Assembly (NCBI GenBank): GCA_934747965.1
Contig: CAKVHI010000001.1
Location: forward strand, 124,001 to 188,000
Origin: an uncultured Clostridia bacterium
GTDB taxonomy: Bacteria > Bacillota > Clostridia > Christensenellales > UBA1242
Direction of reading: 5' to 3'
DNA: 64,000 bases
In this document: positions 34,132-42,811 of the stretch, piece by piece
Layout of the letters: each line of letters begins with the position of its first letter
Numbering within the stretch: position 1 is the stretch's first letter
Position numbers and translations under genes: made by a program
Notes under the pieces: model-generated
Databases searched by the model: none
What the model was told of the DNA's origin: nothing
What the model saw: only the letters and a program-made list of their open reading frames with translations

Positions 34132-34404
34132 ATGAACAAAACAGAATTTTTAAAAGCACTTGCTGAAAAAGCAGAGTTAAGCGGAAAACAAGCAAACAGT
34201 GCATTAAATGCATTTGTAAGCATTGTTGAAGAAGAATTGAAAAAAGGCGAAAAGATTCAATTAGTAGGCTTTGGTACTTTTGAACTTAAAGACAAACCTG
34301 CAAGAGAAGGTATTAATCCTGCTACTGGTGCAAAAGTTAAAATTGCTGCTTCTAAAAACCCAGTATTCAAAATGGGAAAAGCTTTTAAAGAACTTTTTAA
34401 CTAA
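34132..34404 (+). CDS. hup: HU-type histone-like DNA-binding protein
   Basis: 90 residues from the ATG at 34132 (ribosome site TGGAGGTTCC; an earlier in-frame ATG at 34120 overlaps it and is not used). The HU/IHF signature GFGTFELKDKPAREGINPATGAKV followed by KNPVFKMGKAFKELFN is complete; the loop with RxGxNPxTG forms the beta-ribbon arms that clamp the minor groove and Pro intercalates. HU compacts and bends chromosomal DNA and is abundant, fitting its own promoter (-10 TATAAT at 34105-34110; -35 weak) and strong terminator at 34421. Confidence 0.97.
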   Translation: MNKTEFLKALAEKAELSGKQANSALNAFVSIVEEELKKGEKIQLVGFGTFELKDKPAREGINPATGAKVKIAASKNPVFKMGKAFKELFN

Positions 34405-34420
34405 TTTATATCAAACAAAA

Positions 34421-34448
34421 AAACACGACTTTTAGTCGTGTTTTTTTA
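34421..34448. terminator. Bidirectional intrinsic terminator of hup and the yitT-type gene
   Basis: Ten-base stem aaacacgact (34421-34430) with agtcgtgttt (34434-34443), three-base loop, seven Ts on the plus strand and As upstream serving the minus strand. Confidence 0.9.
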
Positions 34449-34466
34449 TTTGCCTTTTTATTCTAA

Positions 34467-35468
34467 TCATTTTTTTTCACTTATATCATCTTCAATTTTG
34501 TTTTTAGATTTATAAACCTTTCCATTTCTATCTAAAATAACTTTAACATCTTTGTTTACATACTCTATTTTTTTAGGCTTTTTTGCTTTTAAAGCACTAT
34601 CACTAACAAAACCTTTACCGTATGCTTCAACAACACTTGTAGAAAACAATAAAGCCTTGTCATCTGTGTTAAAAACGATTTGCTTTAAGTCTCTTGCTTC
34701 ATATTTGTTTACTAAGCACATCAAAATATTTTTATCGGTTTTTGAATAAGCACCCTTTCCATTAATTATAGTTGCTCCATGACTTAATTTTTGAACAATA
34801 GCAGAAGAAATTTCTTCGTATTTATCCGAAATTATATAATAAACCTTTGTGCCTTTACCACCTTCAATCACAATATCTGCAATCTTTCCGGACAAATATA
34901 TTGCAAACAAAGTATACAAACTGCTTACAAGCCCGCTCGTTGCAAAATTTAAAATCAAAACAAGACTGTCAACAACTATCAAGACCTTTCCAACTGTAAT
35001 GTTTCTGTTAAAACTGTGCAAAATAAGACCTAGCAATTCACTGCCTCCAGTTGAGCCGTCAGATCTAACAACAATTCCCACACCCACACCAGTCAACACT
35101 GCTCCAAAAAGTGCAGCAAGAAACTTATCATTAAGATTTAAGTCAAACTTAAAAAATTCTATGCAAAGCGAATATGCCAAAATCCCTAGAAGTGAATAGA
35201 TAAAGCATTTTTTCCCTAAAAGTTTAAAGGCAAAACACATTAGAATTGCGTTCAAAATCAAATAAATTATTGTAGGACTAACATAAAACCAATTCAATTT
35301 GTTAAACAAATTGCTAAAAACTATTGCTAAACCCCCAAACCCTCCAGGTGCAATGTTGTTAGCATAGAAAAAACTGTTAAAGGCAAAACCCATTAAACAA
35401 ACACCAAACATTATTAAAAAAATCTTTAAAATTTCTTTCAACCATTTATTTTTTACAAAATCTATCAT
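34467..35468 (-). CDS. yitT: YitT-family membrane protein (DUF161 + DUF2179)
   Basis: 333 residues. Five to six transmembrane segments in the first 200 residues with the family motifs NIAPGGFGGLAIV at about 35-47, LTGVGVGIVVRSDGSTGGSELLGLIL near 120-145, and DSLVLILNF. The C-terminal soluble DUF2179 domain has GKGTKVYYIISDKYEEIS, GATIINGKGAYSKTDKNILMC and VVEAYGKGF. YitT-type proteins are common in Bacillota, but their transport or regulatory role is unproven. The end is extended by about 30 charged residues (KKPKKIEYVNKDVK...) beyond the usual stop. Single-gene unit on the minus strand, sharing a terminator with hup. Confidence 0.9.
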   Translation of the reverse strand: MIDFVKNKWLKEILKIFLIMFGVCLMGFAFNSFFYANNIAPGGFGGLAIVFSNLFNKLNWFYVSPTIIYLILNAILMCFAFKLLGKKCFIYSLLGILAYSLCIEFFKFDLNLNDKFLAALFGAVLTGVGVGIVVRSDGSTGGSELLGLILHSFNRNITVGKVLIVVDSLVLILNFATSGLVSSLYTLFAIYLSGKIADIVIEGGKGTKVYYIISDKYEEISSAIVQKLSHGATIINGKGAYSKTDKNILMCLVNKYEARDLKQIVFNTDDKALLFSTSVVEAYGKGFVSDSALKAKKPKKIEYVNKDVKVILDRNGKVYKSKNKIEDDISEKK

Positions 35469-35595
35469 AATTCCTCGTGTTTATTATACTATTTTTTACA
35501 ATTTTTTCAAAGAGGTTTAACAAATTATCACATATATTTTGTGTAGTAAATTAAAAAAAATAAAATTTAGTATAAAAAATTAAATAAGGTTAAAC

Positions 35596-35626
35596 AAAAA
35601 ATAACTTCAAACGAAGTTATTTTTTA
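35596..35626 (-). terminator. Intrinsic terminator of the ribosomal operon
   Basis: Eight-base core stem ataacttc/gaagttat (35601-35608, 35613-35620), four-base loop, six Ts on the minus strand, immediately after rplA. The gap 35469-35595 is AT-rich without a gene. Confidence 0.85.
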
Positions 35627-35630
35627 TAAA

Positions 35631-36320
35631 TTAATTTTGTCTGTAATTTACTTTAATTCCAGGTCCCATAGTAGCACTTAAAGAAATACTTTTCAAATAT
35701 GTTCCTTTACTTGCTGCTGGTTTTGCTTTAACGATAGCATTCATAACAGTGTTAAAGTTTTCTAGCAATTTTTCTGTTCCGAAACTTGCTTTTCCGATAA
35801 TAACATGAACAATGTTATTTTTGTCAAGTCTATATTCAACTTTACCAGCTTTAACATCTTTAATTGCTTTTGCAACATCAGTAGTAACTGTGCCACTTTT
35901 TGGGTTTGGCATTAAGCCTTTAGGTCCCAAAATTTTAGCGCATCTACCAACTAAGCCCATCATATCTGGAGTTGTAATACATACATCAAAATCTAGGAAA
36001 TTTTGATTTTGAATTTTTGCAACAATTTCTTCAGCGCCAACAATATCAGCACCTGCTTTTTCGGCTTCATTTGCATGGTCGCCTTTTGCAATAACCAAAA
36101 CTTTAACATTTTTACCTGTTCCGTTTGGAAGAACAACAACCCCACGCACTTGTTGGTCTGCATTTCTGCCATCAACCCCAAGTTTAACATGAAGTTCAAT
36201 AGTTTCATCAAACTTTGCTTTGCTTGTGTCTAAAGCAAGTTTAATAGCTTCATCACTTTCATAAGTTTTTGATTTGTCAACAAGTTTTGAAGCTTCTAAA
36301 TATCTTTTACTTTCTTTCAT
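35631..36320 (-). CDS. rplA: 50S ribosomal protein L1
   Basis: 229 residues, standard length. Signature blocks are present: KFDETIELHVKLGVDGRNADQQVRG, ALPNGTGK-like VVLPNGTGKNVKVLVIAKG, GADIVGAEE, TTPDMMGLVGRCAKILGPKGLMPNPKSGTVT and the closing LSATMGPGIKVN. It binds 23S rRNA at the L1 stalk and helps release tRNA from the E site; in many bacteria it also represses its own L11-L1 operon by binding the leader. Last gene of rpmG-secE-nusG-rplK-rplA; 44 bases after rplK, with ribosome site AAAAGGAGAAAAAA. rplJ and rplL do not follow, unlike in many bacteria. Confidence 0.98.
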   Translation of the reverse strand: MKESKRYLEASKLVDKSKTYESDEAIKLALDTSKAKFDETIELHVKLGVDGRNADQQVRGVVVLPNGTGKNVKVLVIAKGDHANEAEKAGADIVGAEEIVAKIQNQNFLDFDVCITTPDMMGLVGRCAKILGPKGLMPNPKSGTVTTDVAKAIKDVKAGKVEYRLDKNNIVHVIIGKASFGTEKLLENFNTVMNAIVKAKPAASKGTYLKSISLSATMGPGIKVNYRQN

Positions 36321-36364
36321 TTTTTTCTCCTTTTGGTTTTAACGAGAATAAATCTCTCCCATAA

Positions 36365-36790
36365 TTAATCTACGACTGTAACGCCCATACTTCTTGCAGA
36401 GCCTGCAATCATACTCATAGCGCTTTCTAAACTACTTGCATTTAAGTCTTGCATTTTTGTTTTTGCAATTTCTTCAACTTGAGCTTTTGTAATTTTGCCA
36501 ACTTTGTCTTTTTTGCTGTTAGCACTTCCTTTTTCAATACCTGCTGCTTTGATAATTAAATCTGCTGCTGGTGGTGTTTTTGTAACAAAAGTGAAAGTTC
36601 TGTCTGTGTAAGCTGTTACGATAACTGGAATATTGAAACCAACTTTGTCAGCTGTTCTTTCATTAAATTGTTTTAAAAATTCCATTGAATTTACACCATG
36701 AGGTCCCAATGCTGAACCAACGCTTTGACCTGGAGTTGCTTTTCCGCCAGGTAATTGTAGTTTAATAACTGCTTTAACTTCTTTTGCCAT
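36365..36790 (-). CDS. rplK: 50S ribosomal protein L11
   Basis: 141 residues, standard length. AKEVKAVIKLQLPGGKATPGQSVGSALGPHGVN is the highly conserved Pro/Gly-rich N-terminus that contacts elongation factors, and the C-terminal RNA-binding domain ends with SLESAMSMIAGSARSMGV. It binds the GTPase-associated centre of 23S rRNA and is needed for the (p)ppGpp stringent response. Ribosome site AAAGGAGAAG. It lies 85 bases after nusG; the small gap has no promoter I can support, so transcription probably runs through from rpmG. Confidence 0.98.
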   Translation of the reverse strand: MAKEVKAVIKLQLPGGKATPGQSVGSALGPHGVNSMEFLKQFNERTADKVGFNIPVIVTAYTDRTFTFVTKTPPAADLIIKAAGIEKGSANSKKDKVGKITKAQVEEIAKTKMQDLNASSLESAMSMIAGSARSMGVTVVD

Positions 36791-36875
36791 TTTTTCTTCT
36801 CCTTTTGGTGGTTAGCGAAAACTAAGTTTATGTTTTCTCCCACTGATTTATCTAAACGGATTTCCCGATTAAATA

Positions 36876-37403
36876 CTAATTTAATTTTCTTATTTCATCA
36901 AGTTTAACATCAACACTATTTTCTCTGTTAAACATTTCAACTATTACTGTTGCAGATAATGTTTCTTTGTTAATGGTTTTGATTTGACCTATTTGACCTT
37001 TCAAAGCGCCATCCAAAATTTCAACCTTATCGCCTTCACAAAGCGAAATATCTGCTTCAGTTTTTTCCAATCTCATTCTAACAACATCTTCTTCTGGAAG
37101 CTCAAGTGGTCTGCCTTTTGGGCCAACAAAACCTGTAATGCCTCTTGTGCCAACAATTCGGTGCCAAATATCATCACCATAAATCATTTTAACCAAAATA
37201 TAAGTTGGCATTAATCTTCGCGAAACAATAACTTTTTTGCCGTTTTTTTCTTCAACAGCATCTTCCATAGGAACAATAATGTCAAAGACACGATTTTGAA
37301 GATTGTTTTTTTCAACAACTCTTTCTAAATTCTCTTGTGCAACATTTTCATATCCTGGTCTTGTGTGCAAAACATACCATTTTGCTTCAGTATCCATTTC
37401 CAT
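36876..37403 (-). CDS. nusG: Transcription elongation and termination factor NusG
   Basis: 175 residues. WYVLHTRPGYENVAQENLERVVEKN is the NGN domain start; MPTYILVKMIYGDDIWHRIVGTRGITGFVG is its hallmark; then LPEEDVVRMR, and the KOW domain GDKVEILDGALKGQIGQIK. NusG binds RNA polymerase clamp helices, controls pausing, and couples transcription to translation. Alternative starts at the first or third codon (MEMD) differ by two residues. It follows secE by 44 bases in the conserved secE-nusG-rplK-rplA order. Confidence 0.98.
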   Translation of the reverse strand: MEMDTEAKWYVLHTRPGYENVAQENLERVVEKNNLQNRVFDIIVPMEDAVEEKNGKKVIVSRRLMPTYILVKMIYGDDIWHRIVGTRGITGFVGPKGRPLELPEEDVVRMRLEKTEADISLCEGDKVEILDGALKGQIGQIKTINKETLSATVIVEMFNRENSVDVKLDEIRKLN

Positions 37404-37447
37404 AACAAAACTCCTATCTTAATATACCCAAATTATTCTTGACTTTT

Positions 37448-37675
37448 TTATTTTGGCAATAAAAGAGTGTATAGCCAAGAAAACAATCTGTCAATTCCAA
37501 ACAAAACAACCGTGAAAAACAACACAACGCCCAAAACGATTGCGGTTTGTTTGCAAACTTTTCCAAAGCTAGGCCAAGTAACCTTTTTAAGTTCAGAAAC
37601 AGTTTCCTTAGTTTTTTTGGCAAGTTTGTGTTCTTTTGGTTTTTTTACCTTTGTAGAATTAGTATCTTTCGCCAT
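37448..37675 (-). CDS. secE: Preprotein translocase subunit SecE
   Basis: 75 residues. Basic N-terminus (KVKKPKEHKLAKKTKE), then the SecE motif VSELKKVTWPSFGKV and one transmembrane helix at about 43-65 (IVLGVVLFFTVVLFGIDRL). SecE stabilises SecY in the Sec channel through which secreted and membrane proteins pass, including the many surface proteins in this window. It sits between rpmG and nusG as in most Bacillota. Eleven bases separate it from rpmG. Confidence 0.97.
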   Translation of the reverse strand: MAKDTNSTKVKKPKEHKLAKKTKETVSELKKVTWPSFGKVCKQTAIVLGVVLFFTVVLFGIDRLFSWLYTLLLPK

Positions 37676-37686
37676 ATTCCTACCCC

Positions 37687-37836
37687 TTATTTTGTTTCTT
37701 TATGAATAGTATGTTTCTTGCAGAAAGGACAATATTTGCTAAGTTCAACTCTGTCTGGAGTGTTTTTCTTATTTTTCATATTATCATAATTTCTTTGTTT
37801 ACATTCTGTGCACGCTAATGTGATTTTCTCTCTCAT
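37687..37836 (-). CDS. rpmG: 50S ribosomal protein L33
   Basis: 49 residues. Motifs MREKITLACTECKQRNYDN and ELSKYCPFCKKHTIHKETK give the four-Cys zinc-binding (C+) type of L33: CxxC...CxxC. First gene of the rpmG-secE-nusG-rplK-rplA operon. Ribosome site GAGGTGC seven bases before the ATG; the promoter at 37882-37910 lies 46 bases upstream. Confidence 0.96.
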   Translation of the reverse strand: MREKITLACTECKQRNYDNMKNKKNTPDRVELSKYCPFCKKHTIHKETK

Positions 37837-37881
37837 AAAAGCACCTCACTAAAAAATTAGCACCCATTAAGATGCTAATTC

Positions 37882-37910
37882 ATTATAATAAACTTAAAAT
37901 TTTTTGTCAA
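37882..37910 (-). promoter_or_regulatory. Consensus promoter of rpmG-secE-nusG-rplK-rplA
   Basis: Minus strand TTGACA (plus 37905-37910), 17 bases, TATAAT (plus 37882-37887). A perfect sigma-A match, as expected for a ribosomal protein operon. Confidence 0.9.
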
Positions 37911-37975
37911 CAGTTTTTAAAAACTTTTTACTTTATTTGCTTAAAAACTTTTTTTAATGTGATTTTACACTATTT

Positions 37976-39565
37976 TTATTCGTGCACTTTTATTAACCCA
38001 CTATTTGTTTTAACAAAAATTTTATACCCAGACATATTTTCAGGGAAAGATTTAACAAAGTTATAATATAAGTTATCATCTTTTTCGCCGTCAAATTCAG
38101 TCTTAGAATATGCACCAATAGAAATGTTTAATTTGTTTTTTTGTCTGTTTGATAAATTTAATTCATACCTCTTATCTTCGGACTCTGTAGGTGCAGGAAG
38201 TACTAACTCAACTTCTCCGCCGTCTGTTTGGAAATTACTATCAGCATTAAAACTTAAAAATTTTGCACAAATTTTTGCACTATTTTCTGTTTTAATATCC
38301 ATCTTTCCTGAAACATTGTCTAGCGACACTTGACCGCTCACTGTAGTTACAGTTAAATTTTGCTTTAAATTAGGTGTAAAACTAACATCAACACTGCCTT
38401 TAGTCGTTGTAATCACAGCATTATTTTCAACAAGATTTTTAATATTAACCCTGCCTGTTTCAGTTGTAACATTCGCTATAAAATAAATTTTAGTTTCTTC
38501 TGTTCCTAAATTGATAACGCCTGAAATGCTTTTTATGTCAACACTAGTTCTTTCAGAGCTTTCACTTCCGATTTGTTTAATTGTTGTTTCACCCGTTTCA
38601 TTTGTGGTTTTAACATTTCCAAGTGTCTTGTTTACCCTTAAAATTCCATTTTTGCTTTCATAAATCAAGTCTTTTTTAATTGTGTCAATTTCAACAAATC
38701 CAGTTACAACATTTGTGTATTTTACACTTCCAAAAACCGTACCTTTAACACGGATATAAGGATTGTTTCCTTCAACAGTCAAATCTCCACCATTAAAACC
38801 TTCATAGCCAATTTGCTTAAATGTGAAATTTCCACTGTTTGAATTAATTTTAACATTTCCAATTCTTTCGCTGTTGACCTCAACACGACCTATATAATTT
38901 GAAATTGTTAGGTCGCTTCCATCCTGCATATCGGCATTGTCAAGATTAAATGATCCTTTATACGAAGAAACCGAAAGTGTTATGTTTTTTGTTGAAATAG
39001 TTTTTGATTCATCAAAGTTATTTTTTTCAAAACTAATTTTTCCTGTGTTTGTTTTAAGGTTATATTCAACTCCAGTTGCATTTTCGGGCAAAAACACAAT
39101 AACACTGCTTGAGCCATAAGCAATAAGACCTTCAGGCTCAGTTAAAGCAAGAGTCAATTCGCCATCAACTTTGAAAGAAGCAAGACTTACACTATCAAAT
39201 TTTCCTGCATCCAAATAATTTTCACTAACTGATTTTTTTATGTTAGCATTAGTAATTCCATTTTTAGAATATCCAGTAAAGTCATTATTTATAACAACTC
39301 TTAATGTTGTATTATCAGGATTTTCCTCATTTTTTTCACTGTTAGGTTTTATAACAATGTTATAGTGATTTGTTTCAATATTCACTTTTGTTATAACCGA
39401 ATTTACTTCTTCAGCAATATTTTGTTTATGATTTGCCGCATATCTTAACCCAAACAAACTAAGACTTGGAAAAATAAATAAAATTCCAGCAATTAACGAA
39501 CAAGCCAAAACAGCGATAATCGCCAAAATTAATAAATATTTTAACATTTTTTTGATTAAATCCAT
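37976..39565 (-). CDS. DUF4097-type membrane-anchored beta-solenoid protein
   Basis: 529 residues. Membrane helix at about 9-32 (LLILAIIAVLACSLIAGILFI), then a long extracytoplasmic region of short repeated strands in the DUF4097 (putative adhesin) style: ITLSVSSYKGSFNLDNADMQ, VNSERIGNVKINSNSGNF, VKTTNETGETTIKQIG, and VTTVSGQVSLDNVSGKM. Alternating GxV/GxI steps indicate a right-handed beta-helix or stacked sheet. DUF4097 proteins are often near envelope-stress genes, but their function is unknown. Single gene with its own perfect promoter (39588-39616). The C-terminal KIFVKTNSGLIKVHE closes the fold. No sorting signal, so it stays anchored by the N-terminal helix. Confidence 0.8.
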   Translation of the reverse strand: MDLIKKMLKYLLILAIIAVLACSLIAGILFIFPSLSLFGLRYAANHKQNIAEEVNSVITKVNIETNHYNIVIKPNSEKNEENPDNTTLRVVINNDFTGYSKNGITNANIKKSVSENYLDAGKFDSVSLASFKVDGELTLALTEPEGLIAYGSSSVIVFLPENATGVEYNLKTNTGKISFEKNNFDESKTISTKNITLSVSSYKGSFNLDNADMQDGSDLTISNYIGRVEVNSERIGNVKINSNSGNFTFKQIGYEGFNGGDLTVEGNNPYIRVKGTVFGSVKYTNVVTGFVEIDTIKKDLIYESKNGILRVNKTLGNVKTTNETGETTIKQIGSESSERTSVDIKSISGVINLGTEETKIYFIANVTTETGRVNIKNLVENNAVITTTKGSVDVSFTPNLKQNLTVTTVSGQVSLDNVSGKMDIKTENSAKICAKFLSFNADSNFQTDGGEVELVLPAPTESEDKRYELNLSNRQKNKLNISIGAYSKTEFDGEKDDNLYYNFVKSFPENMSGYKIFVKTNSGLIKVHE

Positions 39566-39587
39566 ATTTTCCCCTTTTATTTAGTTA

Positions 39588-39616
39588 ATTATAACACATA
39601 AAAAGTTTAATTTCAA
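39588..39616 (-). promoter_or_regulatory. Promoter of the DUF4097 gene
   Basis: Minus strand TTGAAA (plus 39611-39616), 17 bases, TATAAT (plus 39588-39593), followed by ribosome site AGGGGAAAAT before the ATG at 39565. Confidence 0.85.
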
Positions 39617-39722
39617 TATTTTTAAAATAAAATATATTTACATTTTATATGCTCATGCGTTTGAGTGCTTTCAGGCTAAACTTCGGATAATATTTGATTG
39701 ATTTAAAGAATATATTTAGAAT

Positions 39723-40412
39723 ATGATTAAAACTATTAAAATAAACTACAAAATTATTTTGTTAGTTATTTTGCTAATTGCAAATATATTTGTGTTAAAC
39801 TTTAATTTTTCTAAACAAGCATTAGCAAGCATCTATAAAACGCCATTTGTTTTGATTGATGCCGGCCATGGCGGGCTTGACGGCGGAGCGGTTGGGAAAA
39901 CGACTGGTGTTAAAGAAAGCGACTTAAATCTTGAATATGCAAAAACCTTGAAAAATTATTTTGATAGCATGAATTTTAGAGTAGAATTAACAAGACCAAC
40001 TCATGAGGCTTTATCAAAAGATAAACAAGAAGATATGTTAAAACGAAAAGATATTATAGAAAAATCAAATTGCGATATTTTTATATCAATTCACATGAAT
40101 AAATTTTCCTTATCTTCTTCAATCGGAGCACAAACTTTTTATAAGCAAAACGATGATTTATCAAAAAACCTTGCCGAAAGCATTCAATCTTTGTTAATAA
40201 AAAATGTAGATAATGCTCGCAAACTAACATTAAGTGGCGACTATCTTGTTTTAAACAGTGCGTCCTGCCCCGCTGTTTTGGTAGAGTGTGGGTTTTTAAG
40301 TAATGAAAATGACGAAAAAAGACTTCAAACGAAGTCTTTTAGAGAAAATTTGTGTTATCAAATTTTTTGTGGCACTATTAAGTTTTTAAACATTTCAACA
40401 TCTAACAAATAA
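39723..40412 (+). CDS. cwlD: CwlD-like N-acetylmuramoyl-L-alanine amidase
   Basis: 229 residues. N-terminal membrane or signal segment at about 11-28, then the Amidase_3 fold: VLIDAGHGGLDGGAVG (first zinc His) at 41-56, GVKESDLNLEYAK (zinc Glu), DIFISIHMNKF (zinc His), and AVLVECGFLSNENDE (catalytic Glu). The length and the single domain match CwlD, which with PdaA makes muramic-delta-lactam in spore cortex so that germination enzymes can recognise it. It fits the gerA operon 15 kb away as spore machinery. No good Shine-Dalgarno is visible; a forespore or mother-cell promoter was not identified by eye. Confidence 0.85.
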   Translation: MIKTIKINYKIILLVILLIANIFVLNFNFSKQALASIYKTPFVLIDAGHGGLDGGAVGKTTGVKESDLNLEYAKTLKNYFDSMNFRVELTRPTHEALSKDKQEDMLKRKDIIEKSNCDIFISIHMNKFSLSSSIGAQTFYKQNDDLSKNLAESIQSLLIKNVDNARKLTLSGDYLVLNSASCPAVLVECGFLSNENDEKRLQTKSFRENLCYQIFCGTIKFLNISTSNK

Positions 40413-40414
40413 TA

Positions 40415-41647
40415 TTATCCCCACAAAAAGTCCGCACCAGTGGCTTGATTAACATAGAAAACATTATTCACTGTGTCAAACATTCCCGGCTTGTTGTCGG
40501 ATGAGCGCAAACATGGAACATAATTTCTAACCAAACTACTACCATCAAAAATTCTACAGAATCCCATTTTTACTGTGCTAATATAGGCTGTTCCCCCACC
40601 ATTTGCATGGAACAAATAAATACTTAAAGTATTTGTTGAAAAATCATAAGTTTCTGCTATAGATTTAATCAGTGTACCATTTTCTTTATAAGCCTTTCCA
40701 AAAGAAATTTTTATCCATTTCCCAAGCTTCATAGATGTTGAAGGCATTTGTTTCCAACTTTCTTCACCATATATATAGTTAACTATAGCATTCGAATTCG
40801 ACACATCAGGATTAAAAACAAATGGAGTATTTCTTCCACGATTCCCACAAATAAACATATCTTTTGTTTGTGTAGGATTTATTGCCATTTCAATTTTTGG
40901 GTCTGTTTTGTAAACATAACCAGTATCAATCCATTGTTCTCCCGTACTTTCAAGGTAATTCACATACCTATACTTACTTGTGTCTAGTCCAACAATATTG
41001 CCCATTATTTCGGCTCTTGCATCGGTTTCACTTAGGTTTGCTTGTTGTATGGCAAAGATTTTGCAATATACTGTGGTTTTTATGCCTTGTTCTTCAAAAT
41101 TTTCATCTATCTTTGCTGATATTGTAAGATTTTGTGCATTGGTATCTCCTGCAGACAATTTTCCAACATTTTTTAAATCACTACCTGTCAATTCAGTTTT
41201 TGTTGTGTCGCTTTGTTTATAGGTTTTTGCTCTGTCGAACACATAAACATTTAATGTATTCCCTGTTTTTGTACCATCGCTATAGTAATACGCACTTTCA
41301 AAAACATCATTATCATCGGTTATTGAAATTATATAATATGCGGGCTCACTGTTATTCTCTAACCCTACAGTTAGGTTTAAGTCAACCATATCACCTGGCA
41401 TATATTTGCCTGTCCAAGTGGAATCGTTATTCTTCTTTCGTGCAGTGTCAAAAACTAGAGTACTCGTTTCCGAATTAACTCCACCACTTACCTTAAGTTT
41501 TATATTTCCAAAATCTAGTGTTCCGCTATATTCTTTTTTATCTTGAAAATATGCTAGGGTTAATATTAAGGTTGAAATTAATACTAGTAGTATTAATGCT
41601 ATTAGTATTTTATTTATTATATTTCCTTTTAATCTTTTTGTTTTCAT
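40415..41647 (-). CDS. SipW/TasA-type secreted surface protein with C-terminal lectin-like module
   Basis: 410 residues. N-terminus KRLKGNIINKILIALILLVL, then TLILTLAYFQDKKEYSG, is the SipW-dependent signal style followed by the TasA/camelysin-like domain (KYMPGDMVDLNLTVGLENNSEPAYYIISI). From about residue 230, NYLESTGEQWIDTGYVYKTD through VRNYVPCLRSSDNKPGMFDTVNNVFY is a module common in large Bacillota surface and phage proteins, likely concanavalin-like (carbohydrate binding). The product would be exported and may form fibres or bind glycans. It is preceded by a leader with overlapping hairpin and ribosome site (41654-41754). Confidence 0.75.
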   Translation of the reverse strand: MKTKRLKGNIINKILIALILLVLISTLILTLAYFQDKKEYSGTLDFGNIKLKVSGGVNSETSTLVFDTARKKNNDSTWTGKYMPGDMVDLNLTVGLENNSEPAYYIISITDDNDVFESAYYYSDGTKTGNTLNVYVFDRAKTYKQSDTTKTELTGSDLKNVGKLSAGDTNAQNLTISAKIDENFEEQGIKTTVYCKIFAIQQANLSETDARAEIMGNIVGLDTSKYRYVNYLESTGEQWIDTGYVYKTDPKIEMAINPTQTKDMFICGNRGRNTPFVFNPDVSNSNAIVNYIYGEESWKQMPSTSMKLGKWIKISFGKAYKENGTLIKSIAETYDFSTNTLSIYLFHANGGGTAYISTVKMGFCRIFDGSSLVRNYVPCLRSSDNKPGMFDTVNNVFYVNQATGADFLWG

Positions 41648-41653
41648 TAAAAA

Positions 41654-41760
41654 ATCAACCTCCTTTTTGGTTGACCTTTTTTTGTTTTATATTGGTTTAA
41701 AATGGATATTATCCACCTTAACCTTACTGTGGTCAACCGCAAGTGTGGTCAACCGCAAGT
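41654..41760 (-). promoter_or_regulatory. Leader with ribosome-site hairpin and 16-bp tandem repeat
   Basis: On the minus strand GGTCAACC (plus 41669-41676) pairs with GGTTGAT (plus 41654-41660), the loop holding AAAAAGGAG of the ribosome site and the stem followed by six Ts right at the ATG. Two tandem 16-base copies upstream (41729-41744, 41745-41760) each contain GGTTGACC on the minus strand, able to pair with the same GGTCAACC. This allows two competing structures. The rest of 41761-41982 has no ORF of note. Confidence 0.4.
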
Positions 41761-41982
41761 GTTTCGTTTCTGTATTAGTTTGTGGTAACACAAACCCTAT
41801 TATCCATTAAAAATTTTGCCATTTTTAGGGTTATTGTGTCAAGCGTTTTTAGATATTTTTTTCAATTTTTTTAAAAGTGTAAATATTTTCTTGACTTTTC
41901 AGTTTTTTATTTATTGAAAGTGTTTATGGCACCACTCTAGCGTTTTTAAATAATTTTTTAAAATATTTTATTTTTTCTATTT

Positions 41983-42750
41983 TTAATTTTCTTTATTGAG
42001 AGTGCTTGTGGCGCCCTGTGGCACCACTTCCTTTATTATTGTGTTATCATCTTTATAAATAGTAAAATCATCTACTTCATCATCGATTCCGTCTGAATTA
42101 TATTTGTATTCATAAAAATATATTTTAGAATTATTGTCTACGTCTTGATTATCTTCATCATTTTGATTTTCTTCAACATTTTGTTCTAAATTTTTATTAC
42201 TTTTACTAGAAAAATCGGTTTTATTTTCAAAATCGGAAATATAATTTTTGAAATAGTTATTTAATTCATTTTGCAAATTGTTCAAATTTTCAAAATAATT
42301 TTCAAAAATAGACTGAAAATCGCTATTTTTTTGATGATTTTCTTCAATGCTGACATTTTTGAAACTATTTGACAAGTTTTTGTTTGGATATTTATTATAA
42401 TCAAGTTTAGGATTTGAAACATACAAAACACAACTGTCGCTGATATTACCATCTTCACTTAAAGCCGTGATAATCGTTCTTCCCGCATCAACACCCTCAA
42501 CAACTCCATCACTCACTTTTGCGACAAACGGATTATCACTTTTCCAAACAATTTTTTGATTGTTAGCATTAAAAGGAAAAACTTGTGCCAGCAAAACTAT
42601 TTTTTCGCCCACATCACAATAAGCATGACTCTTGTTTATCACAACATCCTCAACATTAATCACATTTACATTGCTACTATTTTGATTTTGACAACCAAAC
42701 AAACAAATAGAGCACACAAAAACAAAAAATAGATATATAATTTTTTTCAT
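41983..42750 (-). CDS. BIG2-domain lipoprotein
   Basis: 255 residues from the ATG at 42750; an in-frame ATG 16 codons upstream is possible, but the signal peptide fits the inner start. Lipobox LFGC at about 17-20 after KKIIYLFFVFVCSIC. Residues 30-115 form a bacterial Ig-like (BIG2) domain: VINKSHAYCDVGEKIVLLAQ, KIVWKSDNPFVAKVSDGVVEGVDAGRTIITA. The remainder is Asn/Glu/Asp-rich and disordered (EENQNDEDNQDVDNN). The protein is lipid-anchored outside the cell. Downstream of tdk, transcription may be separate. No enzyme domain. Confidence 0.8.
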   Translation of the reverse strand: MKKIIYLFFVFVCSICLFGCQNQNSSNVNVINVEDVVINKSHAYCDVGEKIVLLAQVFPFNANNQKIVWKSDNPFVAKVSDGVVEGVDAGRTIITALSEDGNISDSCVLYVSNPKLDYNKYPNKNLSNSFKNVSIEENHQKNSDFQSIFENYFENLNNLQNELNNYFKNYISDFENKTDFSSKSNKNLEQNVEENQNDEDNQDVDNNSKIYFYEYKYNSDGIDDEVDDFTIYKDDNTIIKEVVPQGATSTLNKEN

Positions 42751-42811
42751 ATATCTATTTTTCGTTAAAAAATATATTTTATGTAAAGTTAGACACAAAA
42801 CAAATTTAAAA

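Noticed and set aside
37857..37879. Hairpin plus T-run before rpmG resembling an attenuator
   Set aside because: The expected transcription start (about 37,875) falls inside the 5' arm, so most of the stem would not be transcribed.
40748..41478. Plus-strand open frames opposite the SipW-type protein gene
   Set aside because: They lack ribosome sites and their translations are low-complexity antisense products of the real gene.
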